Shown here: positions 6,677-15,157 of the stretch, in pieces | Numbering within the stretch: position 1 is the stretch's first letter | Layout: every line of letters begins with the position of its first letter | DNA from: NIOZ-UU35 sp964344175 | GTDB lineage: Bacteria > Chloroflexota > Anaerolineae > Anaerolineales > UBA11858 | DNA: 61,650 nt | Direction of reading: 5' to 3' | NCBI GenBank assembly: GCA_964344175.1 | Contig: CAYFMI010000015.1 | Coordinates: 1-61,650 of the forward strand | The notes under the pieces: generated by a model | Told to the model about the DNA's origin: nothing | The model's input: the letters and a program-made list of their open reading frames with translations, nothing else | Database searches by the model: none | Translations under genes and position numbers: made by a program

Positions 6677-9600
6677 TGGCTTCAGCGCTCACGAACTGGT
6701 TAGACGAACGCCTGACAACCGCCGCCGATACCCTCGAGCGGCTGTGGCCTGTTTTGGATCGGGCGACCGATGGGGCGCGCTTTGAGATTCCAGATGACCT
6801 GGACGTGCTGGACGCTGGACTCTCCTTCCAGGATGAATGTGACGATCTGAAAGCGCTCTGGTATCACGTGCGGGAGCGCGAGGGCGGCACGACCTACGAG
6901 GAATTCCGCGTGGTGCGGCCTTTGATGCTGACCCTGATCCCGATGGACGTGCGCGGTGACAGCGGCACGTTAGCCCGAATGCGCACTGTCCTTCGGGGCG
7001 TCTACGGTGCAGGAGTTGAACTGGTCTACCTGGTGGCCGGCATCTACCAACCCAAACGGCTGGGCATCGTGCAGCTGTACGGCGCTATCGGCCGCGGGGC
7101 AACTCTGGAAGCCGCGCAGACCCAGGCCATGGCCGGGGGCGCGGCCATCGAAGCCGCTATGTCCGCGGCATATCCCCAAATCCGCTTCAGCGATGTGCCG
7201 GCCGAGATCGCCGAATGGATCTTCGAGGCTTTTCTGGAGATGGAACACGGTATCCTGACCGTGGGCCATCCCGACCCGCGCGAAAACGCCCGCGGCGGGC
7301 TGGCCGATCTCAACCCGATGCTGACGATGGGCAAGAACGCCGCCCAGCAGCAGTACACCCTGCAGCAAAACGAGATCGTAATGCGCGGCATGAGCCAGCT
7401 CGAGGAAGATTTCCTGCTGCAGGTGATCCTTTCCCCGGTTTCCATGCGCGACGCGGCCCAGATGCTGGCCGGTTTGTCGGAATATACCTCTTCCTGGGCG
7501 GCCTGGCAGAGCGGGACGCGCTCATTTAACGTCGGCCTATCCGTACCGATGCTGCTGTCGGGGGCGATGATGCGCAACGCCGGCACAGGATACACCGCCA
7601 ACCAATCTACGGGAGAAACGGACGGCATTTCGCACACTGAGAGCCAGAGCCACACCGATGGCCAGTCCTACGCCCACACCGAAGGGCACGCGACCACCGT
7701 GGGCAAGGCCGTCACGGAAACCGAAGGGGTAGCGATCACCAACAGCCACAGCCAAACCCAGGGCGAAGGCCGGGCGGTCACCGAAGGCTACGCCCACAGC
7801 GTCACTGAAGGCTCTGCCACCACCCGCACCCAGGGTTCTTCACACAGCACATCGGTTTCATCGGGCAGCAGCAGTTTCGCTTCCAGTTCCGATGCAGTCA
7901 ACGGCCATGTGGGCGTCAATTTGGGATTAAACGCTGCCATCGGCGCCACACGCGGGGTGAGCAGCGGCAGCAGCGTCTCGAACAGCGTGACGCACACCTC
8001 GGGCGGCTTCAGCAGTACATCGCAGACCTCTTCCCACAGCGAAACCGACACCTATTCCCATTCCGAGACCCTCTCGGAGTTCTCCAGCCGCACCGAGGGC
8101 GAAGCGGTCACGCGCAGCTACAGCCAGGCCGAAACCAACTCGTATTCCCAGACCCAATCGGTGGCCGATACCAATACGGTCTCGCAGGCCGACACCGTCG
8201 GGCGGTCGGAAGGCTTCCAGCACAGCCTGAACCGCACGCAAGGCGACGCCGTGGCCCGCGGCCTGAGCCGGGGCTTTTCCAACGGGCTGACCATCGGCAT
8301 CGCCCCTTCGGTCAGCGTGGGGGAGAGTAACCAGTGGCAGTTCGACCCGGCCATCCTGCTGACCCAGATGCTGCGCCAGCAGCAGGTGCTGCTGGACACG
8401 ATCACCCGCGAGGGCGGCTTCTACACCGATGTCTACACCCTGGCGCGCACCGAGCGCGGTAAACATGCCCTGATGGCGTTGATCCCGGAAGCCTTCCACG
8501 GCACGGAAGACGTGGTCATGGGCGTGCAAACCCGCTCCCTGACCCCGGAAGAAGAGCAGTATCTGCGCTTACATGCCCGGGTGATGGTGCCCTCGACGCG
8601 TGAGATCCACTTCCCCGAAGCAATGAGCGCGTACGCTGATGCCACGTTGCTGACCGTGCTGCAATCGGCGGCCTACATGGCCCCCGGCCTCTTCGAAGAA
8701 GGCATCGCCCGCACGGTGCAGGAGAAGATCCCGCCCTTAGCCTTCGATCCCAATATGGCCGGCAGTGATTCTGTGCCTATCGGCCACCAATTCTCCACCG
8801 AACGGGGCACGATCACCCAATCCCTGCTGCGCCTGGCCCGCGAGCGCCATTTCCATACTGCCCTGATCGGCGATACCGGCGCCGGCAAATCAGTGACCGC
8901 CGAACGGCTGGCCTACGAAACCACCAAAGCCTGGCGCTTCCGCACGATCGTACTCGATTTCGGCCAGGGCTGGCGTAAAGCCCTGAACTGGCCGGGGATG
9001 CGCGGCCGGGTGGATATCCGCCAGCTCTATCCCGGCGCGGTGCGCCCGATGCGCTGGAACCCGCTGCAAGTGCCCAAAAGGGTCGATCCGGTACGTTACC
9101 GCAACCTGGTTATCGAACTCTTTGCCAATGCCGGACGCATGGGGCCGCGCCAGCTGGGGTTCATGCGCGAAGCCCTGACGATTGTGTACGCCAATACCGG
9201 GGTGATCCTACCCGATGAAGATGCCGGCCTGTTCGATGACGAGCAGACCAGCAAGCGCCTCAGCCAGGTCGAAAAAGACCGCCGTTTGCGCCACCGGGAA
9301 GAATTCAAGTTCGTGCAGAACAGCGACGAAGAGCAGATCATCAACGCCGCCCGGCAGGAGAAAGGTTTCCCGGAGCGGTCTACTCAAAATCTCCCCCTGC
9401 AACAGCTTGAATCCTTCGAGCGCCAGGCTTTGGCGGTGCATCGCAGTAAGCGCGCCAGCCTGGCCCAATGGGTGGGCGTGCTGCGGGCCTTGCTCAAGAA
9501 GCACCACCGCGACGTCAACAGCCGTTCCAGCCTGCAGGGCGTGCTCCTGCGCCTGGAACCCCTGGCCGAAGGCGAGATGCGTACCATGTATGGCTCGGGC

Positions 9601-10272
9601 TACGACACCATCGCCATCGAAGACCTGGGGCTGCTCGGTTCCAAAGACGATCCCTGGGGCGTGGCGGTGATCGAAGGCGGGGCGGAGATGGACGAATTCT
9701 CTAAATCGGCCCTGCTCTCCCTAATCGCCTCGATCCTGTATATGGACGCGGTGGTGCGCCGGCGGGAGGCACTCAGCGGCGTGCGTTTCCCCCCGATGCA
9801 GATCTTCTTCGAAGAGGCCAACAAAGTCCTCTCCGGCGTGGACATCGGCGCGGCCTCCGACAGCGATGTCAAAGGCGGCAACCAGACCGCCCAGATCTTC
9901 CTGAACATGTGGCGGGACGGGCGCAAATACCAGGTCTTCCTGCACGTCTTGGCCCAGACGATCAGCGAACTGCCGGTGGGCATCCTGTCCTCTTGCAATA
10001 ACGGCTTTTTCGGCCAGACCAAGAACGACCGCGACCGGGAAGCGATCCTGGCGCATCTGGCCCGCAACACCAAAGGCTTCGTCAACTCCGAATACGACCG
10101 CTTCCTGGCCCGCTTGCCGATGGCGATGGCGATCACCAAGCTGGGCTACACCATGGAGATCGCCGATATGGAACCCTATTTGATCCGCTCCCTGCTCCTG
10201 CCGGTGCGCGAGCCGGGGGATCGGGATATTGCTTTGTATTACAAGCGCAATCCGATTTTAGTCCTGCCGTAG
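6676..10272 (+). CDS. HerA/VirB4-family ATPase with long Ser/Thr-rich insertion
   Basis: This 1198-residue protein is the probable energy module of a transfer or secretion apparatus. The Walker A is GDTGAGKS (residues 732-739). The Walker B lies in QIFFEEANK, and a downstream QT...S segment with NNGFFGQTKNDRDR resembles the sensor region of VirB4/TraC and HerA-like ATPases. Between the N-terminal domain and the motor, roughly residues 305-545, is a low-complexity stretch of repeated (S/T)-x-(T/S)-x-G, TEG and SHS units, which is highly unusual for this family. The start is ATG 6676, overlapping the previous stop. Family members hydrolyse ATP to drive pilus assembly or substrate movement at the inner membrane. 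VirD4-type coupling is an alternative, but I favour VirB4/HerA. Confidence 0.75.
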   Translation: MASALTNWLDERLTTAADTLERLWPVLDRATDGARFEIPDDLDVLDAGLSFQDECDDLKALWYHVREREGGTTYEEFRVVRPLMLTLIPMDVRGDSGTLARMRTVLRGVYGAGVELVYLVAGIYQPKRLGIVQLYGAIGRGATLEAAQTQAMAGGAAIEAAMSAAYPQIRFSDVPAEIAEWIFEAFLEMEHGILTVGHPDPRENARGGLADLNPMLTMGKNAAQQQYTLQQNEIVMRGMSQLEEDFLLQVILSPVSMRDAAQMLAGLSEYTSSWAAWQSGTRSFNVGLSVPMLLSGAMMRNAGTGYTANQSTGETDGISHTESQSHTDGQSYAHTEGHATTVGKAVTETEGVAITNSHSQTQGEGRAVTEGYAHSVTEGSATTRTQGSSHSTSVSSGSSSFASSSDAVNGHVGVNLGLNAAIGATRGVSSGSSVSNSVTHTSGGFSSTSQTSSHSETDTYSHSETLSEFSSRTEGEAVTRSYSQAETNSYSQTQSVADTNTVSQADTVGRSEGFQHSLNRTQGDAVARGLSRGFSNGLTIGIAPSVSVGESNQWQFDPAILLTQMLRQQQVLLDTITREGGFYTDVYTLARTERGKHALMALIPEAFHGTEDVVMGVQTRSLTPEEEQYLRLHARVMVPSTREIHFPEAMSAYADATLLTVLQSAAYMAPGLFEEGIARTVQEKIPPLAFDPNMAGSDSVPIGHQFSTERGTITQSLLRLARERHFHTALIGDTGAGKSVTAERLAYETTKAWRFRTIVLDFGQGWRKALNWPGMRGRVDIRQLYPGAVRPMRWNPLQVPKRVDPVRYRNLVIELFANAGRMGPRQLGFMREALTIVYANTGVILPDEDAGLFDDEQTSKRLSQVEKDRRLRHREEFKFVQNSDEEQIINAARQEKGFPERSTQNLPLQQLESFERQALAVHRSKRASLAQWVGVLRALLKKHHRDVNSRSSLQGVLLRLEPLAEGEMRTMYGSGYDTIAIEDLGLLGSKDDPWGVAVIEGGAEMDEFSKSALLSLIASILYMDAVVRRREALSGVRFPPMQIFFEEANKVLSGVDIGAASDSDVKGGNQTAQIFLNMWRDGRKYQVFLHVLAQTISELPVGILSSCNNGFFGQTKNDRDREAILAHLARNTKGFVNSEYDRFLARLPMAMAITKLGYTMEIADMEPYLIRSLLLPVREPGDRDIALYYKRNPILVLP

Positions 10273-10360
10273 GCAGTCAATTAGTCGCTTAGTCACTTGG
10301 TCAGATGGTCGGTTGGTCAATAAGACCACAAGACTATCCGACTAAGCGACTACAAGACAA
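10273..10360. repeat. Hairpin array H3 (GTC/GAC words)
   Basis: The left arm carries six units (cagtc, tagtc, agtc, ggtc, ggtc, ggtc). The right arm carries gacca, gacta, gacta, gacta, gacaa. The whole gap between the ATPase and cpaB1 is this array. Confidence 0.7.
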
Positions 10361-10395
10361 GAATTCAACTCAACGAAAGTTTTGGAGAAAATGCA

Positions 10396-11307
10396 ATGAA
10401 AAAATCAACCTTCATCATCCTCGGCCTGGTACTGCTCGCTGGCGCGCTGACCTATTCACTGCTGACCGGTGTGGTCAGGCCGGCGCCGGTGGTGGTGGCG
10501 CGCTATGACCTGGCGGCCGGCACGCGGCTGACGGCGGACGTGCTGGAAGTGCGCCAGATCCCCAAAGGCGGCATTCCCGAAGGCGCGTATACGGCGCTGG
10601 AAGAGGTGGCCGGCAAAGTGCTGACCACCAGCCGGGTGGCCGGGGATGCCATCACTGCCTATGTCGCCGGAGAGAACGAAGTCTCTGCCGGCATACCGGC
10701 GCAATTAGAACCGGACACGGTTGCGATTGCCGTGAAGGTCGATCAGGCCACCGGTTTGGGCGGCGTGCTGCGGCCCGGCCAGCGCGTCTCGGTGATCGCC
10801 GTCCTTGATCCGGGCGGTATCCAGCTCGCCAATCAAATGGAGACGACCTATTCAGAACCTTTGGTTTTCCGAGAAGCGGAAATTGTGCCGGTCGATGGCG
10901 GCTGGGCGACGGTTACCCCTGTCCCCACGGCCACCCCGCAACCCCCGCTTTCCCCGGCGGCGCGCATCACGATTTCCAGCTTGCGGGTACTGGTTGTGCC
11001 GCAATCCTTCCGCTACGAAGAAGTCCCTGAGGTCGAAGGAGAGGAAGCGCTTTTCTCCTCTGCCCGTACCAGCATGTCGGCCCAATCCGGCAGCGTCGTC
11101 CTGCTGGAAGTCCCCATCCGGCCGCTCGAGATCACTCCCGGCCTGGCAGCCAGTCCAGCAGAACTCCTGGCCTTGCTCAATCAGGTCGCCACCATCCACC
11201 TAGCCCTTGAGCCGGCCGATGGGTTAGCAATCACTGTATCGAGCCTGAATGCCATTGATCTGACGGAATTGTATGAGGAGATCACGGGATATTCGTTGAC
11301 GCCGTGA
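10396..11307 (+). CDS. cpaB: CpaB/RcpC-like Flp pilus assembly protein (CpaB1)
   Basis: This 303-residue protein has an N-terminal membrane anchor (IILGLVLLAGALTYSLLTGV). A SAF domain follows at about residues 33-95, with VVVARYDLAAGTRLT and the typical G-(K/R)-V turn. Next is an RcpC-like domain, with QATGLGGVLRPGQRVSVIA at about 115-133. CpaB proteins act in the periplasm or cell wall during Flp/Tad pilus assembly, perhaps binding the secretin or glycans. A TGGAGAAA site precedes the ATG. It is the first gene of Tad set A. The downstream gap was invaded by an antisense toxin-antitoxin cassette. Confidence 0.85.
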   Translation: MKKSTFIILGLVLLAGALTYSLLTGVVRPAPVVVARYDLAAGTRLTADVLEVRQIPKGGIPEGAYTALEEVAGKVLTTSRVAGDAITAYVAGENEVSAGIPAQLEPDTVAIAVKVDQATGLGGVLRPGQRVSVIAVLDPGGIQLANQMETTYSEPLVFREAEIVPVDGGWATVTPVPTATPQPPLSPAARITISSLRVLVVPQSFRYEEVPEVEGEEALFSSARTSMSAQSGSVVLLEVPIRPLEITPGLAASPAELLALLNQVATIHLALEPADGLAITVSSLNAIDLTELYEEITGYSLTP

Positions 11308-11344
11308 TGCGTCAATGGGTCAGAACGTCGTTACGTCGGTTCGC
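11308..11344. repeat. Hairpin array H9, left arm only
   Basis: Four gtc units (cgtca, gggtcag, acgtc, acgtcgg) form a left arm, but no matching gac arm follows before the hicB 3' end. This suggests the toxin-antitoxin cassette interrupted or replaced the array. Confidence 0.5.
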
Positions 11345-11608
11345 TTAGAGACGTACAGTGACAACTGCCCACACACCGCCGGCAAAATCAGGATTGTTTT
11401 GATGAAACGCAACCGGTTTTGGCTCAGGGATAGCTGCTCCGTCCAGCAGCAGCCCTTCAGTATGACACTGGATCGCTTCAGCCGCTTCTCCCAGGGCATT
11501 TTCAAGCGATTGTCCCGCGCTGAAACACCCAGGCAAATCTGGGATGGTAACGCCATAGTCACTCTCAGGATCTTTATGAACAACAACAGGATATTGCATG
11601 TCTGTCAT
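11345..11608 (-). CDS. HicB-like antitoxin, without an adjacent HicA
   Basis: This 87-residue protein has the HicB partial RNase H fold sequence: YPVVVHKDPESDYGVTIPDL, then PGCFSAGQSLENALGEAAEAI. HicB proteins neutralise the HicA mRNA interferase. No HicA-like double-stranded RNA-binding ORF lies next to it; its neighbours are a YafQ/DinJ-type pair. It may be an orphan kept as a remnant or may act on a toxin elsewhere. It is antisense to the surface locus and follows the yafQ-like gene by about 28 bp. Confidence 0.75.
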   Translation of the reverse strand: MTDMQYPVVVHKDPESDYGVTIPDLPGCFSAGQSLENALGEAAEAIQCHTEGLLLDGAAIPEPKPVAFHQNNPDFAGGVWAVVTVRL

Positions 11609-11636
11609 GAATCATCACCCATCAAGTGAATCCAGC

Positions 11637-11909
11637 TTATTTCCCGAACAAGTCGGCATGTGTGCCAGTTCGCACCAAGATAAGCTCATTAGCGGAAATT
11701 TCGTAGATCAGAAGCCAATCCGGGGCGATATGGCACTCCCGCGTACCTTTATATTGCCCAATCAAGGCATGGTCACGATACCGCTCATCAAGAGTTTGTC
11801 CATGTACCAGTGCTTCAATCACCTTCTTAAACTCGGCGAAACCTTTATTGCGCCGCTTCATACGTTTGACATCTTTTTTGAATTGCGAGGTGCGATGTAT
11901 GGCTCTCAT
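11637..11909 (-). CDS. YafQ/RelE-family mRNA interferase toxin
   Basis: This 90-residue protein opens AIHRTSQFKKDVKRMKRRNK, typical of YafQ. The RelE fold core, HALIGQYKGTRECHIAPDWL, and the C-terminal THADLFGK carry the histidines and acidic residue used for ribosome-dependent mRNA cleavage. Its start overlaps the last base of the DinJ-like stop, the usual antitoxin-first order. It is transcribed against the surrounding Tad genes and probably keeps the element stably inherited. Confidence 0.85.
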   Translation of the reverse strand: MRAIHRTSQFKKDVKRMKRRNKGFAEFKKVIEALVHGQTLDERYRDHALIGQYKGTRECHIAPDWLLIYEISANELILVRTGTHADLFGK

Positions 11910-12169
11910 TAAATATCCAGATCATCAAAGAGCGCTTCGGTGGTGTCGAAGGTATCCAAATTGCGTCGCTGGCGTGCATCTGCTAGCGCTTGCAGTGTCG
12001 TTTCATTGGGCAGTGCCACGCGAAAGGGCAGACCTTGTTGAAGTTCGACTTGCTTATAAAAGAGATTGATTGCCTGAGAAGTTGTCAGGCCCAATTCCTG
12101 GAAAATCTCTTCTGTCGAACGCTTGAGATTAGGATCGATTCGGGCAGTAACTACAGCGGTTTTAGACAT
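11909..12169 (-). CDS. DinJ/RelB-family antitoxin
   Basis: This 86-residue protein has the ribbon-helix-helix N-terminus AVVTARIDPNLKRSTEEIFQ, followed by ELGLTTSQAINLFYKQV. Its acidic C-terminus would wrap the toxin. I choose ATG 12169 (MSKTAVV) because a GGAGAACCC site precedes it. The RelB/DinJ family binds palindromic operators and represses its own operon. A perfect 11-bp inverted repeat just upstream fits that role. Confidence 0.85.
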   Translation of the reverse strand: MSKTAVVTARIDPNLKRSTEEIFQELGLTTSQAINLFYKQVELQQGLPFRVALPNETTLQALADARQRRNLDTFDTTEALFDDLDI

Positions 12170-12189
12170 CGGGTTCTCCTGTATGTCAT

Positions 12190-12219
12190 TGTAATACAAT
12201 GTACGCATATTGTATTACA
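12190..12219 (-). promoter_or_regulatory. Operator of the DinJ/YafQ operon
   Basis: A perfect inverted repeat is present: TGTAATACAAT (12190-12200) and ATTGTATTACA (12209-12219), separated by 8 nt. It overlaps the minus-strand -10 box and lies 20 bp upstream of the antitoxin start, as expected for ribbon-helix-helix autorepression. Confidence 0.65.
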
Positions 12220-12238
12220 TCTGCGAGGCAATAGTCAA
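12209..12238 (-). promoter_or_regulatory. Promoter of the antisense DinJ/YafQ/HicB cluster
   Basis: On the minus strand, TTGACT (12238-12233) and TACAAT (12214-12209) are 18 nt apart. The -10 box is part of the right half of the operator. Confidence 0.55.
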
Positions 12239-12322
12239 GCCCCTACAACATATTTCTTACAGAAAAAAGGTAACGAAACAGCACATGAATAACGCACCAA
12301 CAACCACACGGGAGATACATCC

Positions 12323-13597
12323 ATGAACCGCAGAATATCCATCGGCATCGCCGGTCCTGATATGCAGCAAATGGCTTCCACCTTCGGCACCGCCGGCACT
12401 GACGAACGCTTCACCCTGGCTTTTATGCAAAACAACTGGAGCTATCTGGCCGACCAGATCAAGGGCAACGAGCCGGATCTATTGATCGTCTATGCCGACA
12501 TCGCCCCCAAACCGGATGCCCTGCGGGATTTGCTCTCCCGCCTGACCCAGGCAGTGGTCGTGGTCTTGCTGCCGCCCGCCTGGGGACAGATCCAGGGCAT
12601 GTTGGAGCAGATCCACACCGTGCGACGGGTCTTCATCCTGCCGACATCACCTGTGGAAGTGCTCAACGTCGGCTTCAGCGCGGTGCAGACCGAATACGCC
12701 AAACGCCAATCGGCAGCCCCTTTGCAGCAGATGTATGCCGGCGGGCCGCGTTCGGCGGGCGCCGTAGGGACGCGGGTGATCGCCTTCGTCTCATCTCAAG
12801 GCGGTGTGGGGCGTTCGACGCTGGCAGAAGCCCTGGGCTTCGAGATCACCGCCCGGCGCAATATCCGCACGCTGCTCTTCTCCTTCGATCTGCCTTCCCC
12901 GGCTCCGCTGCGCCTGGGTTTGCGCTACGTGCCCAACGCCTCGGAGTTCTTCGCCCGGCCAGAAGGCGGCATCCAGGACGCCGTGCAATCCACGCCTGAC
13001 GGCCTGGACGTGGTCATCGCCCCGCCCGATACCTATGCCTATGCCCAGGCTGTAGATGTCGAACGCGGCGCAGCCAACTCGATCCGCTCCCTGGTGATGA
13101 GCTCATATATGCTGCACTACGGCGCCATCCTGCTCGATCTGCCCGATGGCGAGAGCACCTGGATGATGCAGGCGCTGCTGGCGGCCAACACAGTGGTGAT
13201 CGTCTCCCGACCCACCCTGGAGGGCATCAAAGCCACCGCCCATATTGCCCAACTGATCACCGAAAAACTGGTCAGCGACCACCGCATCCCCAAAGAGGGC
13301 ATCTTTGTGGCCCTGAACCAGCGCACACCCAAGACCGCCTTCACCCCCACCCAATTCTCCCAGGAAGGCGCTACCCAATATGGCTGGTTCCCGCCGGTAC
13401 TGGCAACCATTGACTACGACCCGGCGGTCAGCCAGGCGCAGGATGCCGGCCGGCCCGCGGCCAGCGTTTCCGAAGCCCTGGGCAAAGGCGCCCAGGTATT
13501 GGCCGACGCCTTCTATGCCGGGGTGGTTGGAGAGCACAAGAATGGCAAAGGGAAGGGTTTCCGGTTGGGGAATTTGGTGAAAGTCAATGTTGGTTGA
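12323..13597 (+). CDS. cpaE: CpaE-like MinD/ParA-family protein with altered Walker A (CpaE1)
   Basis: This 424-residue protein has an N-terminal receiver-like domain, about residues 1-130, including EPDLLIVYADIAPKP and RVFILPTSPVEVL. A MinD/ParA domain follows. The P-loop reads SSQGGVGRST at 157-166, so both lysines of the usual KGGVGKT are replaced (Gln and Arg), and ATP hydrolysis may be impaired. CpaE places the Tad machinery at a cell site. A GGGAGATA site precedes the ATG. It begins the CpaE1-CpaF1-TadB1-TadC1 run. A second CpaE-like gene at 18107 keeps the Walker lysine. Confidence 0.8.
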   Translation: MNRRISIGIAGPDMQQMASTFGTAGTDERFTLAFMQNNWSYLADQIKGNEPDLLIVYADIAPKPDALRDLLSRLTQAVVVVLLPPAWGQIQGMLEQIHTVRRVFILPTSPVEVLNVGFSAVQTEYAKRQSAAPLQQMYAGGPRSAGAVGTRVIAFVSSQGGVGRSTLAEALGFEITARRNIRTLLFSFDLPSPAPLRLGLRYVPNASEFFARPEGGIQDAVQSTPDGLDVVIAPPDTYAYAQAVDVERGAANSIRSLVMSSYMLHYGAILLDLPDGESTWMMQALLAANTVVIVSRPTLEGIKATAHIAQLITEKLVSDHRIPKEGIFVALNQRTPKTAFTPTQFSQEGATQYGWFPPVLATIDYDPAVSQAQDAGRPAASVSEALGKGAQVLADAFYAGVVGEHKNGKGKGFRLGNLVKVNVG

Positions 13598-13686
13598 AGG
13601 TTGGGAGTTGAAGGTTGAAGGTTTCTCATATGACGCCTATCTGGTTTGAAAATCAACAATCAAAAATCTGCACTCTGAAATCCAAG
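13591..13686. repeat. Hairpin array H10 (GGTTGAA words)
   Basis: The left arm has GGTTGAAGGTTGGGAGTTGA followed by more GGTTGAA units. The right arm has AATCAACAATCAAAAATC and similar units complementary to it. It overlaps the last codons of cpaE1 and ends at the cpaF1 start. Confidence 0.65.
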
Positions 13687-13691
13687 AAATT

Positions 13692-14981
13692 ATGACCGTA
13701 CTCAACTTACTTGACGACAGCGCCAAACCCCGCCAGGTCCTGATGGGCGACGACATCCAGCGGGCGATCATCGAAGAAGTCATCGATGCCATCAACCGCG
13801 AATTCCCGGCTGCGCTCTTGCGTTCGCCGGATGCCGAGGCGCGCCAGCGGGTGCGCGCCCGCATCCATCTACTAGTCGGCCAGGCCTACCGCTTCCACGA
13901 AATCTCCCCTTCCGTTCAGGAGCAGGCTGCCCTGACCGATGAGATCGCCCGGCGGGTGCTGGGACTGGGTTTCCTGGATTTGCTGCTGCCCCCGGCGCGC
14001 ACCGATCTCTCCGAGATCACCATCTATTCCAGCGGCCTGATCCAGGTGATGGTCAAGGGCAGCGTACGCTGGGAGACGGTGGATTTGAGAGTCGACCTGG
14101 CCGAAGTCTGGCGGGTGCTCAATCTGCTGCTCGGCCCGCAGTCCAAAGCGATCAATGAAGCCACCCCTAGCGTGAACGCCAAGCTGCCAGCCACCCAGCA
14201 CAACCCCGGCGGCGGGCGCATCAAAGCCCTGCACCCGATCATCGCCCCCGGCAAAGGCTACCCCTCGATCAATATCCGCTTATACGAGCAAAAACCGGTT
14301 CTCCCGGAATGGCTGCTCGAGCGCGGCTTGATGACCGCGGAAATGATGGCCTACCTGCAACAGGCCATGCAAAGCGGCAAGCGCATCCTGATCACCGGCG
14401 GCACGCGCACCGGCAAGACCACTTTGCTTTCCGCCTTGTGCAACTTCCTGCCGGAGAAATGGCGTATTGTAAAAATCGAAGACCCGGCAGAGATCTGGAT
14501 CGACCGCGCGACCGTGCAGACCGTGGAAGCTCGCCCGGTGCCGCCCGGCTCGGAAGTGCCCCCATATACCCTGGCCGACGGCGTGGATGACGCCATGCGC
14601 ATGTCCCCGGACTATTTGATCATCGGCGAAGTGCGCGACGGCGGGGCGGCCATGGCGCTCTTCCGGGCGCTGATGACCGGCCACAGCGGGGCCTGCACCT
14701 TCCATGCCGACTCACCCCGGGAAGCCTTCGAACGCCTGGCGACCATCCTGGGCGCCGATATGCAGGTGCCCAAGCGCAATGCCAATGAGACCATCGCTTT
14801 CAGCGTCGACCTGCTGGTGCAGATCTCCATCCGCCACGAAGTGCGCCGGGTGACCACGATTGCCTGTGTGGAGAAGGAACTCAAAGGCGGCGATGTCTGG
14901 TTCCAGCACATCTATCGCTACGATGAAAACTCACTCCCCAGCAGCCCGCGCTGGCAGAACCTTCAGGAGAAAAACCGATGA
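13692..14981 (+). CDS. cpaF: CpaF/TadA-type secretion ATPase (CpaF1)
   Basis: This 429-residue hexameric motor ATPase belongs to the VirB11/PulE family. The Walker A is GGTRTGKTT (residues 236-244, K242). The Asp box lies in VKIEDPAE, and the Walker B/Glu switch is DYLIIGEVRDGGAAM. The His box is TFHADSPREAF. All catalytic motifs are intact. It powers Tad pilus extension and possibly retraction through TadB and TadC. The stop overlaps the next small gene by 4 bp. The start ATG 13692 lies directly after hairpin array H10 and has no obvious strong ribosome site. Confidence 0.9.
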   Translation: MTVLNLLDDSAKPRQVLMGDDIQRAIIEEVIDAINREFPAALLRSPDAEARQRVRARIHLLVGQAYRFHEISPSVQEQAALTDEIARRVLGLGFLDLLLPPARTDLSEITIYSSGLIQVMVKGSVRWETVDLRVDLAEVWRVLNLLLGPQSKAINEATPSVNAKLPATQHNPGGGRIKALHPIIAPGKGYPSINIRLYEQKPVLPEWLLERGLMTAEMMAYLQQAMQSGKRILITGGTRTGKTTLLSALCNFLPEKWRIVKIEDPAEIWIDRATVQTVEARPVPPGSEVPPYTLADGVDDAMRMSPDYLIIGEVRDGGAAMALFRALMTGHSGACTFHADSPREAFERLATILGADMQVPKRNANETIAFSVDLLVQISIRHEVRRVTTIACVEKELKGGDVWFQHIYRYDENSLPSSPRWQNLQEKNR

Positions 14982-15157
14982 CCGACCCCTACCAACACGA
15001 ACTGGTCAACGCTGTCCAGATCGCCATTATGTCCCGGCGGCCGATCGAGATCATGAAAGTCGTCTCCGCCGCACTCGCCTGGATCGAGCACTTGCTCGCT
15101 GAGCAAGATGCCGCCCAGCGCAACCCTGGAAATCAGGAGGAGCGCGGGAATGACTGA
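14978..15157 (+). CDS. 59-residue protein between CpaF1 and TadB1
   Basis: The start overlaps the cpaF1 stop (ATGA), and the stop lies 8 bp inside tadB1, so this frame is tightly packed into the operon. The product is a soluble, largely helical peptide (ELVNAVQIAIMSRRPIEIMK, then VVSAALAWIEHLL) with an acidic tail. No family is recognised. Coupling to both neighbours suggests a small regulator or adaptor of the motor ATPase. Confidence 0.6.
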   Translation: MTDPYQHELVNAVQIAIMSRRPIEIMKVVSAALAWIEHLLAEQDAAQRNPGNQEERGND

